Notes under the pieces: model-generated
Told to the model about the DNA's origin: nothing
The model's database searches: none
The model's input: the letters and a program-made list of their open reading frames with translations, nothing else
Position numbers and translations under genes: made by a program
From: Verrucomicrobiota bacterium
GTDB taxonomy: Bacteria > Verrucomicrobiota > Verrucomicrobiia > Limisphaerales > UBA9464
DNA: 64,000 nt
Direction: 5' to 3'
NCBI GenBank assembly: GCA_016871805.1
Contig: VHCG01000002.1
Coordinates: 62,001-126,000 of the forward strand
Shown: one piece after another, positions 9,130 through 18,183 of the stretch
Position numbering within the stretch: position 1 is the first letter of the stretch
How the letters are laid out: the number at the start of each line of letters is the position of its first letter

Positions 9130-10758
9130 TCAGGGGTTCACATCGAGGTGTTTTGGAAGCGCCCGTTCAAAGAGTTCGAGCCCCGGAGCCTCCCCCTCGA
9201 AGGTTGTGAATGCCGAGACGACCTCGACACCCATCAGATGGCGTCCGCTGGGGAACAGGCCGAACACCTCGGGGGAGTTCCGTAGGATCCGGCTGTAGTC
9301 CATCTCGACCGGCCTGCCGTTCCTCCAGATGCCCCAAAGCTGCAGGGCCCTGGTCTTTGAATCCTCGCGATCGAAGGTGAACACATAGAAGTCCATGAGA
9401 TGTCCATTGAATCGGATCTGGGTCTTTCGCACGTCGCCCCGGGGGATCCAGCCCGCCCCCGGCATGCAGGTGTCAGGCCTGTGGCCCAAGGCATCTTGGA
9501 CCCGCGGGCCTGGCTTCCAGAACAGCTGATACACGCTGATCCGTCGCTCATCCGGTCCCCTGGGGACGATGTCGAACTGGACACCGGAATCCGCGGCGAG
9601 AAGCCGCCAGACACCTTCGTCGAACTCCCGTTTCACTGCCGATTCCGGATCCATCAACTTCGGGGTGAAGATGCCGACCACCTGGGGTTTGTATTTTACC
9701 CGGAGGGCGAAATACCAGGTATGGACGGTAGCCACCATGAGCAGCCCCACTGTTAGAAAGGGACGGAAGTCGGGGAGCGCCCCCCATCTCAGGGATTCAA
9801 GCCGCCTCGCCCATGGGACCGTCGACACCGGGGCGATCATCTCCGCATCGGGTCGGGTCAGGAAACGGCCGATGGCGTAGATGAGGGCGAGAAGCGAATA
9901 CATCGCGACATTGCCGACGGGATCGTGGGCCTCGTGCATCGCCTTGTCGCCGTGCCTTTCCATGATCCAGCACAGCGTTAAGGTCCTCCCGAGGTTGGTG
10001 GCGAGGGCCAACAGCACCGACGCGCCGAGGAGTCCTGCCCGACGACCGACGCTGAGGAGCTGGAGTTCACCGATCGCGAGGCTGACCATGATGGCCGTCT
10101 GTAGGGATCGGATCCCACTGCAGGCCTCCACGATGCCCACGACGCCGTTGGCCATGTGGAGCTGGGCTCCATGCAGGGTGACCGGGATGCCGATCCAGAG
10201 CAGGATCTCGGCGACGACTTGGGCGATCTCGGTCATCAGCCCCTGCTTGACAGGTATCGCCAGGATCGCGGGCCAAGGAACTGCCGTGAGATAGAACAGG
10301 ACCGGAAACAGGAGGGTTCCAAGGAGGATCCGCCCACCGAGCCACCACCCTGCGGCGAGGGTGAGACCCACGGCCCATAGGTTGACGCTCCACACGAAAA
10401 ATCCGGACTGCACATACTCGATCCTGTAGACCTCCATGGGGAGGATGGCCAGCGCAGGAAGGGCCAGCAGCCAGGGTTGGACGGATATCCGGGGAGCGGA
10501 ACGAGCGTTCATGTGTGCCCACGCGGCCGGAGAGAGATCGCTGAGGCGCCTCCATAGAAAGAAAGCCACGAGCGGGGGAACGGACCACCCGTAGGCATAG
10601 TCCGGATCCCGCTCCCAGAACCGCCGGCATGCCAGCATCGCCCAGATCCAGGAGGCCGCCACAACCCCGAAGAACGTCCAGCGGACTGCTGAACCTTCCA
10701 TCTGCCTCTGCTTCTCACTGTCGCGACCCTGGCCGATGTCTCCCGGGTTCTCATCCAT
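9130..10758 (-). CDS. Exosortase with C-terminal EpsI-like domain
   Basis: Polytopic membrane cysteine transpeptidase of the exosortase/archaeosortase family, which processes C-terminal sorting tags such as PEP-CTERM. The catalytic Cys is in VEACSGIRSLQ, the conserved Arg in NLGRTLTL and the His in HDPVGN, so the triad is intact. About eight to ten hydrophobic segments precede a soluble C-terminal third (about residues 355-542) that carries the EpsI-like motif HRPDTCMPGAGW. Exosortase-EpsI fusions are known. I use the ATG giving MDENPGDIGQ; an internal ATG at 10701 (MEGSAVRWTFFG) has a better purine-rich leader and may be the true start. No substrate with a clear PEP-CTERM tail was recognised in the window. 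Confidence 0.9.
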   Translation of the reverse strand: MDENPGDIGQGRDSEKQRQMEGSAVRWTFFGVVAASWIWAMLACRRFWERDPDYAYGWSVPPLVAFFLWRRLSDLSPAAWAHMNARSAPRISVQPWLLALPALAILPMEVYRIEYVQSGFFVWSVNLWAVGLTLAAGWWLGGRILLGTLLFPVLFYLTAVPWPAILAIPVKQGLMTEIAQVVAEILLWIGIPVTLHGAQLHMANGVVGIVEACSGIRSLQTAIMVSLAIGELQLLSVGRRAGLLGASVLLALATNLGRTLTLCWIMERHGDKAMHEAHDPVGNVAMYSLLALIYAIGRFLTRPDAEMIAPVSTVPWARRLESLRWGALPDFRPFLTVGLLMVATVHTWYFALRVKYKPQVVGIFTPKLMDPESAVKREFDEGVWRLLAADSGVQFDIVPRGPDERRISVYQLFWKPGPRVQDALGHRPDTCMPGAGWIPRGDVRKTQIRFNGHLMDFYVFTFDREDSKTRALQLWGIWRNGRPVEMDYSRILRNSPEVFGLFPSGRHLMGVEVVSAFTTFEGEAPGLELFERALPKHLDVNP

Positions 10759-11139
10759 GCGAAAACCACCGTCAGAGACGCGCTGCACTGCGTCAAATCC
10801 GATGCCCTTCGATGGGCAGGGATGTGCGGCGGCGCAGGACTCGCAAGTGCAGGATGCGGGCATGGGGCAGGGCGGTCATCGACCGGTCACTCCGGTCGGG
10901 TGGATCCTCGTGGGAGGAATTTCCATTCCCGGAAGCGAATCCAATGCCATCCACCCACACGAGGCCCCGACGGCATCCCGGCGATCCTTGGAGCCATATG
11001 GGATGCAGTCCCGGAATTTCCCAAAACCCATGCCGGATCCGGATTGTGGCATCGACCGTACCGCTGCTTCACCGGAACGTCCCCAGGGGCAACTCGTCGC
11101 TTGTTCGTCCCGGGTGTCGCCGGCACTCTGTCCGAGGTC
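10759..11139. other. Divergent intergenic region
   Basis: About 380 bases between the divergent exosortase and rsfS genes; it should hold both promoters. The rsfS frame is open upstream through much of it, but the sequence has no family similarity. I could not pick a promoter with confidence. Confidence 0.5.
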
Positions 11140-11523
11140 ATGGATTCAAAGAAGCTTGCCCAGCTGTGCCGGGAACTCGCCGAGAACAAGAAAGCCGAGG
11201 ATGTCGTGGTCCTGGACATGAGGAAGGTATCCGACGTCACCGACTTCTATGTCATTGCCTCGGCCACCAGCGAACCCCAGCTCCGTGCGGTCGAGACGGA
11301 GATCCTCGACACCCTCGACCGTGACCATGGAATACGTCCCCACTCGACCGATGGCACCGGCCAGACCCACTGGATCGTGGCGGATTTCTTCGATGTGATC
11401 GTCCACGTGATGCGTCCCGAGACGCGGTCCCAGTATGATCTCGAGGGCCTCTGGAGCGATGCCCCCCGGGTTCCTCGGGCGCGGAAGACCCGTAAGACCG
11501 ATGGTGCCGAGGCCATAGCCTAG
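11140..11523 (+). CDS. rsfS: Ribosomal silencing factor RsfS
   Basis: Small (127 residues) Iojap/YbeB family protein that binds uL14 on the large ribosomal subunit and blocks subunit joining when nutrients run low. Diagnostic motifs: VVVLDMRKVSDVTDFYVIAS, then QTHWIVADFFDVIVHVM, and YDLEGLWSDAP near the C-terminus. The start MDSKKLAQLCRELAENK is the only ATG that gives the usual family N-terminus. It often sits beside nadD, which is not seen here. Confidence 0.95.
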   Translation: MDSKKLAQLCRELAENKKAEDVVVLDMRKVSDVTDFYVIASATSEPQLRAVETEILDTLDRDHGIRPHSTDGTGQTHWIVADFFDVIVHVMRPETRSQYDLEGLWSDAPRVPRARKTRKTDGAEAIA

Positions 11524-11550
11524 CCGACGACACCCTCCCTCTGCGGGTGT

Positions 11551-12060
11551 TCAGGCGTTGCCGATCGTCCGGCGCTGTGCGGGACGGGCAAGCTGGAGGA
11601 GGTAGAGGGTCACGCCGAGCATCACGGCGAGGTTGGCGATCTGCGAGAATCCGTGGAGGCGACGGAAGGCCGCCTGGGCTTCGTTCTTCTGTGCCGGGGT
11701 TGTGTTCGGGGCGTATTGGATGGCGTGCCATCGCTCCAGTCTCGGAGGCAGAGTCTGGCCCACCACCAGCACCACGGAGACGATGGCGACGAGCAGGAGC
11801 GCCACCCGCGGGCGCTGTCGGGTTCCGCCGAAGGCCCATCCGACCAGGGATAGCAGGAGCGCAGCCGAGCCGCAGGTCAGCTGGAGCCAGAAAAACTGCC
11901 CAAGGATCACCTGGGCCACCCGGCCGGCATGATATTTTGGGATCACCCGCAGGACCTCAGGAGAAAACAGGGCCGGACCCACGAAGAAGGTCAGGAAGAT
12001 CGACGCACCCAGCCACGCCGCCACCACCGCCAGTTGAAGAGTCCGCAGGCCCTGAGGCAT
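11551..12060 (-). CDS. DUF4149-like membrane protein
   Basis: 169 residues with four hydrophobic segments. The first contains the AAWLGASIFLTFFVGPALF pattern characteristic of DUF4149/TMEM205-like proteins, and another lies in LQLTCGSAALLLSLVGWAF. A conserved-looking soluble loop (ERWHAIQYAPNTTPAQKNEA) sits before the last helix. Function is unknown. It converges with rsfS (27 bases apart) and lies 86 bases downstream of sixA on the same strand. Confidence 0.75.
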   Translation of the reverse strand: MPQGLRTLQLAVVAAWLGASIFLTFFVGPALFSPEVLRVIPKYHAGRVAQVILGQFFWLQLTCGSAALLLSLVGWAFGGTRQRPRVALLLVAIVSVVLVVGQTLPPRLERWHAIQYAPNTTPAQKNEAQAAFRRLHGFSQIANLAVMLGVTLYLLQLARPAQRRTIGNA

Positions 12061-12146
12061 CGAGGGGTTGTATCAGCAACCTCCGGTGGGAGCCAAGCCC
12101 CTCGGATGAGGGGAAAGTGCCACGCCCATCCGAACCCGGACCCCGT

Positions 12147-12668
12147 TCAACCCTTCCACCCACCAAGACGACGCAAGGGTCCGGGAGTCCACAGCCATTC
12201 CAGCGTGGCACAGGGACCGGAGGTCACCCGTCCGATCGACAGGCGGCATACGGACCCCTTCTTGAAGGTTATGGACAGGTCCGGAGCGCCGGAGAGGAGC
12301 CGTGATGCCAGCCAGCCCAGCTCGGGTTCGTGTCCCACGACGAGCACCGAGCGGTCACCGTGCGTCTTCCTCCGGGACAGCCGTTGGATCACCCGGAACG
12401 CATCCCCGCCGATCCGAAGGTCGTCTTGGAACTCCAACGGCGGACGGGGCCTCCAGCGGGCCGACACGAGCTCTGCCGTCTGGCGTGTCCGGATTGCCGG
12501 GGAGGCGAGGATGAGGTCAAAGACGAGACCCAGGCGCCCAAGTGCGGTCCCGATCTGCCGGGCCTTCAGCCGGCCGTCCTCCGTCAGCCGCCGGTCGGAG
12601 TCCTCCATGCTCCCCGTGGGTGGCAGATCCTCGGCGTTCGAATGTCGGAGCAGGTGGAGATGCAGCAT
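12147..12668 (-). CDS. sixA: SixA-like phosphohistidine phosphatase
   Basis: Histidine-phosphatase superfamily, SixA branch (173 residues). The catalytic motif is LRHSNAE (usual form RHGxAE) at residues 7-13. The family features DSDRRLTEDGRLKARQIG and ASPAIRTRQTAEL follow, and the second catalytic His is in VVGHEPELGWLA. In E. coli SixA removes phosphate from His of phosphotransfer proteins; the target here is unknown. Its start lies 9 bases after the PHP-domain gene stop, so they are probably cotranscribed. Confidence 0.88.
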   Translation of the reverse strand: MLHLHLLRHSNAEDLPPTGSMEDSDRRLTEDGRLKARQIGTALGRLGLVFDLILASPAIRTRQTAELVSARWRPRPPLEFQDDLRIGGDAFRVIQRLSRRKTHGDRSVLVVGHEPELGWLASRLLSGAPDLSITFKKGSVCRLSIGRVTSGPCATLEWLWTPGPLRRLGGWKG

Positions 12669-12677
12669 GGAGGGACC

Positions 12678-14000
12678 CTACCGCAGGTAGATCGGATTGG
12701 AATAGATCCAGGGACGGAGCTCCCCACCGATCTGCAGCCAGGCCTCCACCCGATAGGCTCCGGGTCCGGGTGCCTTCGCCCCGAAGCGGGTGCCATGACC
12801 CGAGACGATCTCCTCGCCGTGGCGCAGGATCCGGATCTGGGCTGGAACCGGCAGCCTGGTCCGCAGCTCGAGTCCGGGATGCCATGCCACCTCGTCCCCC
12901 ATCCATCCCCCATCCGTCTCGAACTGGAAGCCTGTCGGATCGCACATCCAATCATGGCTCACATAGGCCCGACCCTCCCGAAGCGATCGGCGCAGGGCCG
13001 CCTCCTCCAGCGACGGGGCCACGACGTGGGTTGAGACGTTCCGGAAGGAACGGAAGTACGGGTCGAAGTCCAGCCGTACCAGGATGTCTCCAGGGTTTCG
13101 TCCGCGGGTGAGGCGTCGGATCGACGGGCGCAGCGTGGCACTGATCGACTGCATGCTCTCGTCCTTGTCGACCACTGTCCCGACCCTGACCGTGTCGACA
13201 TCCACCATCTTCACGATCAGCACCTGATTGTGGTGGCAGTCGTTGGCCGCGACGCCGGTGAGACGACGGGTCCTCGTGCCCTCATCCCACTTCTCCAGAT
13301 AGGCGGTCGGGTACTGCACCTGGGATGCGAGGAGCTCGTCAGGAAATTCCTTCAGGAGCGCCGCCAGTTCCGCCGCCTGATCCGGATCGGTCATCCTCAA
13401 GCCCAGGGTCAGCATCCCGCGGAAGTCCTGCTTGGCATCGTAATGGCGATTGTAGATCTCGAGACCCGTGAGGCCATCCAGCCGGTGATCCGGACGCTCC
13501 TCGATGTGCGAGAGGAAGACCATCCCGTCGTCCTGGGTCACGGCCTCGACGAAACGGTCGGTTGGCAGCTGCATCGCCCCGAGGATCGATCGCGGCGGGT
13601 GGACGAGGAATCCGCGGACCTCCGACCCGGGGATGAACAGCACCCCGTTGGTCCTGAACCGCCACGAGTCCATGAAGTCGCGCGGCGGACGGAAATGGTC
13701 CGTGAGAAGAATCCCGTGGACGCCGGCCCGGACGGCGTCGCCACACATCTCCCGACGGGTCCCGCCGGTGTGGGTGGAATCCTCGGCGTGGGCATGGAGG
13801 ATGCAGCGGAAGTCGTGGAACCCGGACCGCTCCGGGATCGGCCGGCGGATCCTCTGGAACCGGGAGGCGGAGCGATGGGCCGCCTCGAGATGGGGCCGGG
13901 TCATCCGCTCCGACGGCGAGAGCCGGGTCTTGAATTCCTCGTCCTGACCGAGGGCGGGGAGGAGCAGGACGAGGCCGAGAAGGATTCGGAGCACCTCCAT
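12678..14000 (-). CDS. Secreted PHP-domain metal-dependent hydrolase
   Basis: 440 residues with an N-terminal signal (MEVLRILLGLVLLLPALGQ). It then has PHP-type metal-ligand motifs: HAHAEDSTHTGG, ILLTDHFRPP, FLSHIEERPDHR and VAANDCHHNQ. The C-terminal third (about 310-440) is beta-rich and ends NPIYLR, as in the CehA/McbA-related group, where PHP domains carry an extra beta domain. It probably cleaves a phosphoester or similar bond outside the cytoplasm; the substrate is unknown. The in-frame region upstream of this ATG overlaps the MFS gene and reads as low-complexity shadow sequence, so I reject the longer start. Confidence 0.83.
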   Translation of the reverse strand: MEVLRILLGLVLLLPALGQDEEFKTRLSPSERMTRPHLEAAHRSASRFQRIRRPIPERSGFHDFRCILHAHAEDSTHTGGTRREMCGDAVRAGVHGILLTDHFRPPRDFMDSWRFRTNGVLFIPGSEVRGFLVHPPRSILGAMQLPTDRFVEAVTQDDGMVFLSHIEERPDHRLDGLTGLEIYNRHYDAKQDFRGMLTLGLRMTDPDQAAELAALLKEFPDELLASQVQYPTAYLEKWDEGTRTRRLTGVAANDCHHNQVLIVKMVDVDTVRVGTVVDKDESMQSISATLRPSIRRLTRGRNPGDILVRLDFDPYFRSFRNVSTHVVAPSLEEAALRRSLREGRAYVSHDWMCDPTGFQFETDGGWMGDEVAWHPGLELRTRLPVPAQIRILRHGEEIVSGHGTRFGAKAPGPGAYRVEAWLQIGGELRPWIYSNPIYLR

Positions 14001-14152
14001 CCCGCTGCGGATGCAGGGGGTCGAGGCGGGGAATCCATCGCCAGGCGCACCCAGGTCTCCTCGGACCTTCCTCGGACGGCGGAGGTTCCTGGACACGATG
14101 GCAAGGGGAGGATGTGGTTGGGTGTACCGGCACGTGCCGGTCGCACGCAGCC

Positions 14153-15811
14153 TCAGTGGGCTGCCCCTCGTTCCTCCTCCGGGAGGGGCTGGTCCTTGGT
14201 CTCGGGTGCGAAGGGCAGGGCGATGAGGCCGATGAAATACACGGCGCACATCGTGATGCCGGCGTACCGCAGGGGTTCTGCGGTGTCCTCGTAGACAACG
14301 CCGGTCAGGATCCCCAACGCGGCCGGCCCCGCCGCCGCGATGAACCGGCCGACGTTGTAGCAGAAGCTCGTGCCCGTGCTGCGGAGCCGCGTCGGGAAGA
14401 GCTCGGGGAAATAGATCGCGTACCCACCGAAGAGCGACAACGTCGCGAACCCCATCAGGGGGACGAAGATGAAGATGTCCTTGAAATCCCGCAGGAACCA
14501 GAAGGTCGCCGCGGTCGCCAGCATCGCCGACACCAGGCTGATCGCGAACGCCGGCTTGCGGCCGATGCGCTGCGAGAGGAGCCCGTAGCCGTAGATGCCG
14601 AAGAAGGCTCCGAAGTTCTGGACCATCGAGTTGATGCCGGTCCAGCGCGTGAGCTGCGACGGGATGAACTGCGGATCGATTCCCTTGGCGGCGAGCTGTT
14701 CCTTCACTTCGCCCTCGCGGATCAGGCGGGCGACCGCGTCGGGCGAGATCCCAAGGGTCTCCGCCAGCAGCTTCTTCTCGAGCACGCCCCGGACAAGGTC
14801 GGCGCTGAAGAAGGCGATGCCCCACACCCCGATCACTCCACTCAGGGCGAGGAGTAGTCCCGTCACGGCACGTCCGCGGTATCGGGTGTCACCCCCGCCG
14901 CCGAAGATGCACCACAGCCCGAATCCGAAGGAGACGAGTCCGACGCCCACGACCGACAGCTTGAGCTGGGAGAAGCCCGGGAGGACAACGGCATCGGACC
15001 ATGCCTTGGGACCGAGGAAAGCGAGCAGGATGGCGCCGGTCAGGGTGATCCCGGCGAGGGTCGCCGGCAGCTTCCAGTTCGGGTTGCCGAACAGCTCGCC
15101 GTAGTCGCCCATCCGCTTCCGCAGCTCGGGCTGGTTGCGCGTCGCGAGCCAGGCATCCGGCTCCTTGAGTCCGCGTCGGACGAAGATGACGATCAGGGCG
15201 GGCAGGGCACCGGCGACGAACTTCCACCGCCACGGAGCCCAGCCGGCGAGGTTCTGTCCCTGCTCGAGGACGCTCAGCGAGATGCCGATGAAGGCGGCCG
15301 TCATGTTGCCGACGGTCGACAGCGCCTGGAGGAGACCCAGCGCATAGGGACGGGCCCGGGAGGGCATGACCTCGGCGACGAGGGAGACTCCGACGGCGAA
15401 TTCCCCGCCAACGCCCAGTCCGGTCAGGAACCGGTACAGGGCGAAATCGGCAAAATGGGTCGCAAATGCGCTCAGGCCGGTGAATCCCGAGTAGAGCACG
15501 ATGGTGAGCAGCATCGTCTTGGCACGTCCCCATCGATCCCCCAGCACTCCGAACACAAGTCCGCCCGATGCCCAGCCCAGCATGAAGATGGCGGTGGCAT
15601 AGCCCCCGTACTCGCCGATCTCGGCAGGGGTGGCCGGACGCTGGAATCCAACGGCCAGCAGCTCCTTCATGGCGGGAGCCCGGGCGAGGACGAACAGCTG
15701 CTGATCCATGCAGTCGAGCAGCCAGCCCAGCGCGGCGACAACCAGGACGAACCACTGGTAGCGGTTCAGGAGACGCCACCACGGCGCGTTGGGATCCGAC
15801 GATGGATTCAT
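14153..15811 (-). CDS. MFS transporter with enlarged central loop
   Basis: 552-residue inner-membrane permease with about 12 helices. Motif A appears as GVLGDRWGRAKTMLL after helix 2, and the second half has the matching LLSQRIGRKPAFAI. RFLTGLGVGGEFAVGVSLVA and ELFPTRLRSTGTSFCYNVG are typical of the sugar/metabolite:H+ symporter branches. A soluble insertion of about 60 residues (LGISPDAVARLIREGEVKEQ and following) interrupts the helices in the second half. The substrate cannot be named. The start is MNPSSDPNAPWWRLLNRYQ. Confidence 0.87.
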   Translation of the reverse strand: MNPSSDPNAPWWRLLNRYQWFVLVVAALGWLLDCMDQQLFVLARAPAMKELLAVGFQRPATPAEIGEYGGYATAIFMLGWASGGLVFGVLGDRWGRAKTMLLTIVLYSGFTGLSAFATHFADFALYRFLTGLGVGGEFAVGVSLVAEVMPSRARPYALGLLQALSTVGNMTAAFIGISLSVLEQGQNLAGWAPWRWKFVAGALPALIVIFVRRGLKEPDAWLATRNQPELRKRMGDYGELFGNPNWKLPATLAGITLTGAILLAFLGPKAWSDAVVLPGFSQLKLSVVGVGLVSFGFGLWCIFGGGGDTRYRGRAVTGLLLALSGVIGVWGIAFFSADLVRGVLEKKLLAETLGISPDAVARLIREGEVKEQLAAKGIDPQFIPSQLTRWTGINSMVQNFGAFFGIYGYGLLSQRIGRKPAFAISLVSAMLATAATFWFLRDFKDIFIFVPLMGFATLSLFGGYAIYFPELFPTRLRSTGTSFCYNVGRFIAAAGPAALGILTGVVYEDTAEPLRYAGITMCAVYFIGLIALPFAPETKDQPLPEEERGAAH

Positions 15812-16100
15812 GGGAGACACCGCTGGAGATCGTGCCCCCACCCCCGGTGGCAGGGAAGGCAAATGCTCCGTGGGACCGGTCCTGCGGTCCTGTGTCCCGG
15901 GCAATGGACGGAACCGGGGAGGGAGAAAGGCGAGATTCTTCTTCGTCCTCGGTGAGCCCATCTGCATGGCCCACCGAACCGATGTCTCCGGAATCGGACG
16001 GGTCGCCCCCCACGGCGTCCATCCGCCCATCAATCCCTGACAACGGGGAAGAACCTCAAAGAGGCAATCCGGGTTTTCCGGTTTCCACGCTGGCGGATAA

Positions 16101-16300
16101 CAAGGGCTGGCAAACCTCGCCGCGCCCGCCACCGATGAACTCGAGCTGGGCTTCGATGAGCGCCGCCTGCCGCAACTGATACGGCGCGCCCGATCATGAA
16201 CCTCGAAGTCCATGGCGACTGGCGGGGCCAGACCCATCTGGTGGGGCGGCTCCATGCGGCTGAACGGAGCTCGTGTTGGCCCATGAACCAGTGGACCTAG
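16101..16300 (+). pseudogene. Remnant of a HipB-HipA-like toxin-antitoxin pair
   Basis: From 16101 a frame reads the tail of a small regulator (TDELELGFDERRLPQLIRRA, then RS and stop). The stop overlaps an ATG in the sequence ATGA, and the new frame gives MNLEVHGDWRGQTHLVGRLH before stopping after 34 codons. The second peptide resembles the N-terminus of HipA-type kinases, and the ATGA coupling is typical of antitoxin-toxin operons. Both pieces are far too short to function. Assignment rests on recalled family sequence and is tentative. Confidence 0.4.
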
Positions 16301-16543
16301 GGACCCCGGGTTGTCGACACGCGGCGGTCTGAATGGACTCCATTCGGTTCGGTGGATCGAGCCTTCTAGCCCTTTAGCGAGCCACTGCGATGAAGGACCC
16401 GGATGGCTGGCCCAGAGCTACTTCACTCTTCTGGGCAGCTCGCGTTCGCCACAGGTAATATCCACCAGTTCGATGGTCATCGGGTCAGGCTGCCGATAAA
16501 AAATGGTTCTTCGTCGCTTTCGGTGGATGGCTGAGCGGACCTC

Positions 16544-16597
16544 GTTGTGGGTCCTCGACAGAGGGTTTCTCGACGGGGCTGTCATCATTCCAGGATG
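16544..16597. repeat. Short dispersed repeat, copy 1
   Basis: About 54 bases matching 57527-57580 (around 80% by eye), with the shared core GAGGGTTTCTCGACGGGGCT (GAGGGTGTCTCGACGGGGCT in the other copy). Both copies lie in intergenic DNA next to minus-strand Gfo/Idh/MocA genes. No coding capacity was recognised. Confidence 0.6.
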
Positions 16598-16745
16598 CAG
16601 GAGGATCCGGGGCGTGAATGTCCTGCGGTGTCGCTGCGCTCAACCGTCGGCTACACGCTATGATCCCGCCGGGCTGGAGAGGGAAGGGCAGGGACATCCG
16701 GGTCTAGTTCATCGGTAGGCCCTTTACGGGGTGGAGTCTGGGGTT

Positions 16746-16793
16746 GGGTGGGCGCTGTCGCACCCCGTGCTGCAGAGCACTGCGGCACCCACC
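16746..16793 (-). repeat. Solitary palindromic core repeat (inverted orientation)
   Basis: On the minus strand it reads like the core at 42249-42295 and in the two MITE-like elements: GGTGGGTGCCGCAGTGC, a four-base loop and CTGCAGCAC, then a second small hairpin. The main stem has a single mismatch (GTGCTGCAG against CTGCGGCAC on the plus strand). It lies about 65 bases downstream of a minus-strand stop codon. Confidence 0.7.
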
Positions 16794-16856
16794 GGAGCAG
16801 CCCTGAGGCTGCCTTGAACTCTCAGCTCTCAGCTCCCATCTCTCAACCTTCCCCCC

Positions 16857-18008
16857 TCATCCCTTGACCTGCTTGACCTTCTCCCAGCGGTGTCCCTTGG
16901 CGGACTTGAGCACGGCGTCGACGACGTAGTCGGTCGCGAGACCGTCGCGGAAGCTCGGGCGGGCGGGCTTGCCGCTCTCGAGGCCCTGGAGGAACTCGAC
17001 CACCTGGTGCACGAAGCTGTGCTCGTAGCCCAGCTGGAGGCCCGGCACCCACCACTTGCCGCAGTACGGATGGTCGCCGTCGCTGACGTGGATTGAACGC
17101 CATCCACGCAGCTTGCCCTCGTCCTTGTGGTCGAACCACTGGAGGCGGTGCAGGTCGTGGAGGTCCCACTTGATGGAGGCGTTCTCGCCGTTGATCTCGA
17201 AGGTGTAGAGCGCCTTGTGGCCGCGGGCGTAGCGGGTGGACTCGAACAGACCCAGGGAGCCGTTGTTGAAGTGGCACAGGAATGCGCAGGCGTCGTCGAT
17301 GCCGACCTTCTCGACCTTGCCCGTCAGCTGATGCGTGCGCTGCTTGATGAACGTCTCGGTCATGGCGTTGACGTCCTTGATGCCGCCGTTGAGCCAGAGG
17401 GCGGTGTCGATGCAGTGGGCGAGGAGATCCCCGGTGACCCCGGAGCCCGCGGCCTTGACGTCGAGGCGCCAGAGCGCGGCGCCGCCCTGGGGGAGGTCGG
17501 CGCTGATGGTCCAGTCCTGGAGGAAGTTGGCGCGGTAGTGGAAGATCTTTCCGAGGCGTCCCTCGTCGATGAGCTGCTTGGCGAGCACGACCGCCGGGCA
17601 GCGGCGGTAGTTGTACCAGACCATGTTGGGCACCTTGGCCTTCTCGACGGCGGCGACCATTTTCTCGGCCTCCTTCGAGTTCATGGCGAGGGGCTTCTCG
17701 CACAGGATCATCTTGCCGGCCTTGGCGGCGGCGATGGCGATCTCGGCATGGAGGTTGTTCGGGACCGCGATGTCGATGACGTCGATGTCGTCACGGGCGA
17801 TGAGCTTGCGCCAGTCGGTCTCGATCGAGGCGTAGCCCCAGCGCGAGGCGAACTGGCGGACCTTCTCCTCGTCGCGGGCGCAGACGGCCTGGCGGACGAG
17901 CTGGTACTCGGAGTCGAAGAAGTTGCCGACCTTGGCGTAGGCGTTGGAGTGGGCTCGGCCCATGAAGCCGTAGCCGATCAGACCGATGCGCAGGGATTTC
18001 TTTGCCAT
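16857..18008 (-). CDS. Gfo/Idh/MocA family oxidoreductase (cytoplasmic)
   Basis: NAD(P)-dependent sugar or inositol dehydrogenase-like enzyme of 383 residues with no export signal. The N-terminal Rossmann motif is [17 protein letters not shown] (residues 8-24). The conserved EKP is in [15 protein letters not shown], and the C-terminal domain has the [20 protein letters not shown] pattern with the family His/Asp. The exact substrate is not predictable. It is divergent from hemL, with about 175 bases between the starts. Confidence 0.9.
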   Translation of the reverse strand: MAKKSLRIGLIGYGFMGRAHSNAYAKVGNFFDSEYQLVRQAVCARDEEKVRQFASRWGYASIETDWRKLIARDDIDVIDIAVPNNLHAEIAIAAAKAGKMILCEKPLAMNSKEAEKMVAAVEKAKVPNMVWYNYRRCPAVVLAKQLIDEGRLGKIFHYRANFLQDWTISADLPQGGAALWRLDVKAAGSGVTGDLLAHCIDTALWLNGGIKDVNAMTETFIKQRTHQLTGKVEKVGIDDACAFLCHFNNGSLGLFESTRYARGHKALYTFEINGENASIKWDLHDLHRLQWFDHKDEGKLRGWRSIHVSDGDHPYCGKWWVPGLQLGYEHSFVHQVVEFLQGLESGKPARPSFRDGLATDYVVDAVLKSAKGHRWEKVKQVKG

Positions 18009-18183
18009 GGGATGAAGTCGAGGAGTGATGTGTGGTTGAGTCCAAGGAGACTAGGGAATCCCGCTCCCATGAGACAAGCGGGGGTTTGAAGCGCAGAGAC
18101 GTCGGATGCGGTCCGAGCAGGTTTCGCGCGGGAGGATTTGTCGATCGGACCGCGGGTCTGCACCATCAGGTTCCCGAATCCGA

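Larger units (their letters stand above)
15812..16856. other. Long intergenic region of decayed sequence and repeats
   Basis: About 1 kb with no intact gene between two minus-strand genes. It contains a hipBA-like remnant (16101-16300), one copy of a short dispersed repeat (16544-16597) and a solitary copy of the palindromic core repeat (16746-16793). The first 290 bases hold nothing I recognise. Confidence 0.6.

Noticed and set aside
16501-16530. Insertion-sequence end (TTCTTCGTCGCTTTCGGTGG-like)
   Set aside because: Looks somewhat like an IS inverted repeat, but I found no partner end, no transposase and no duplication of the target.
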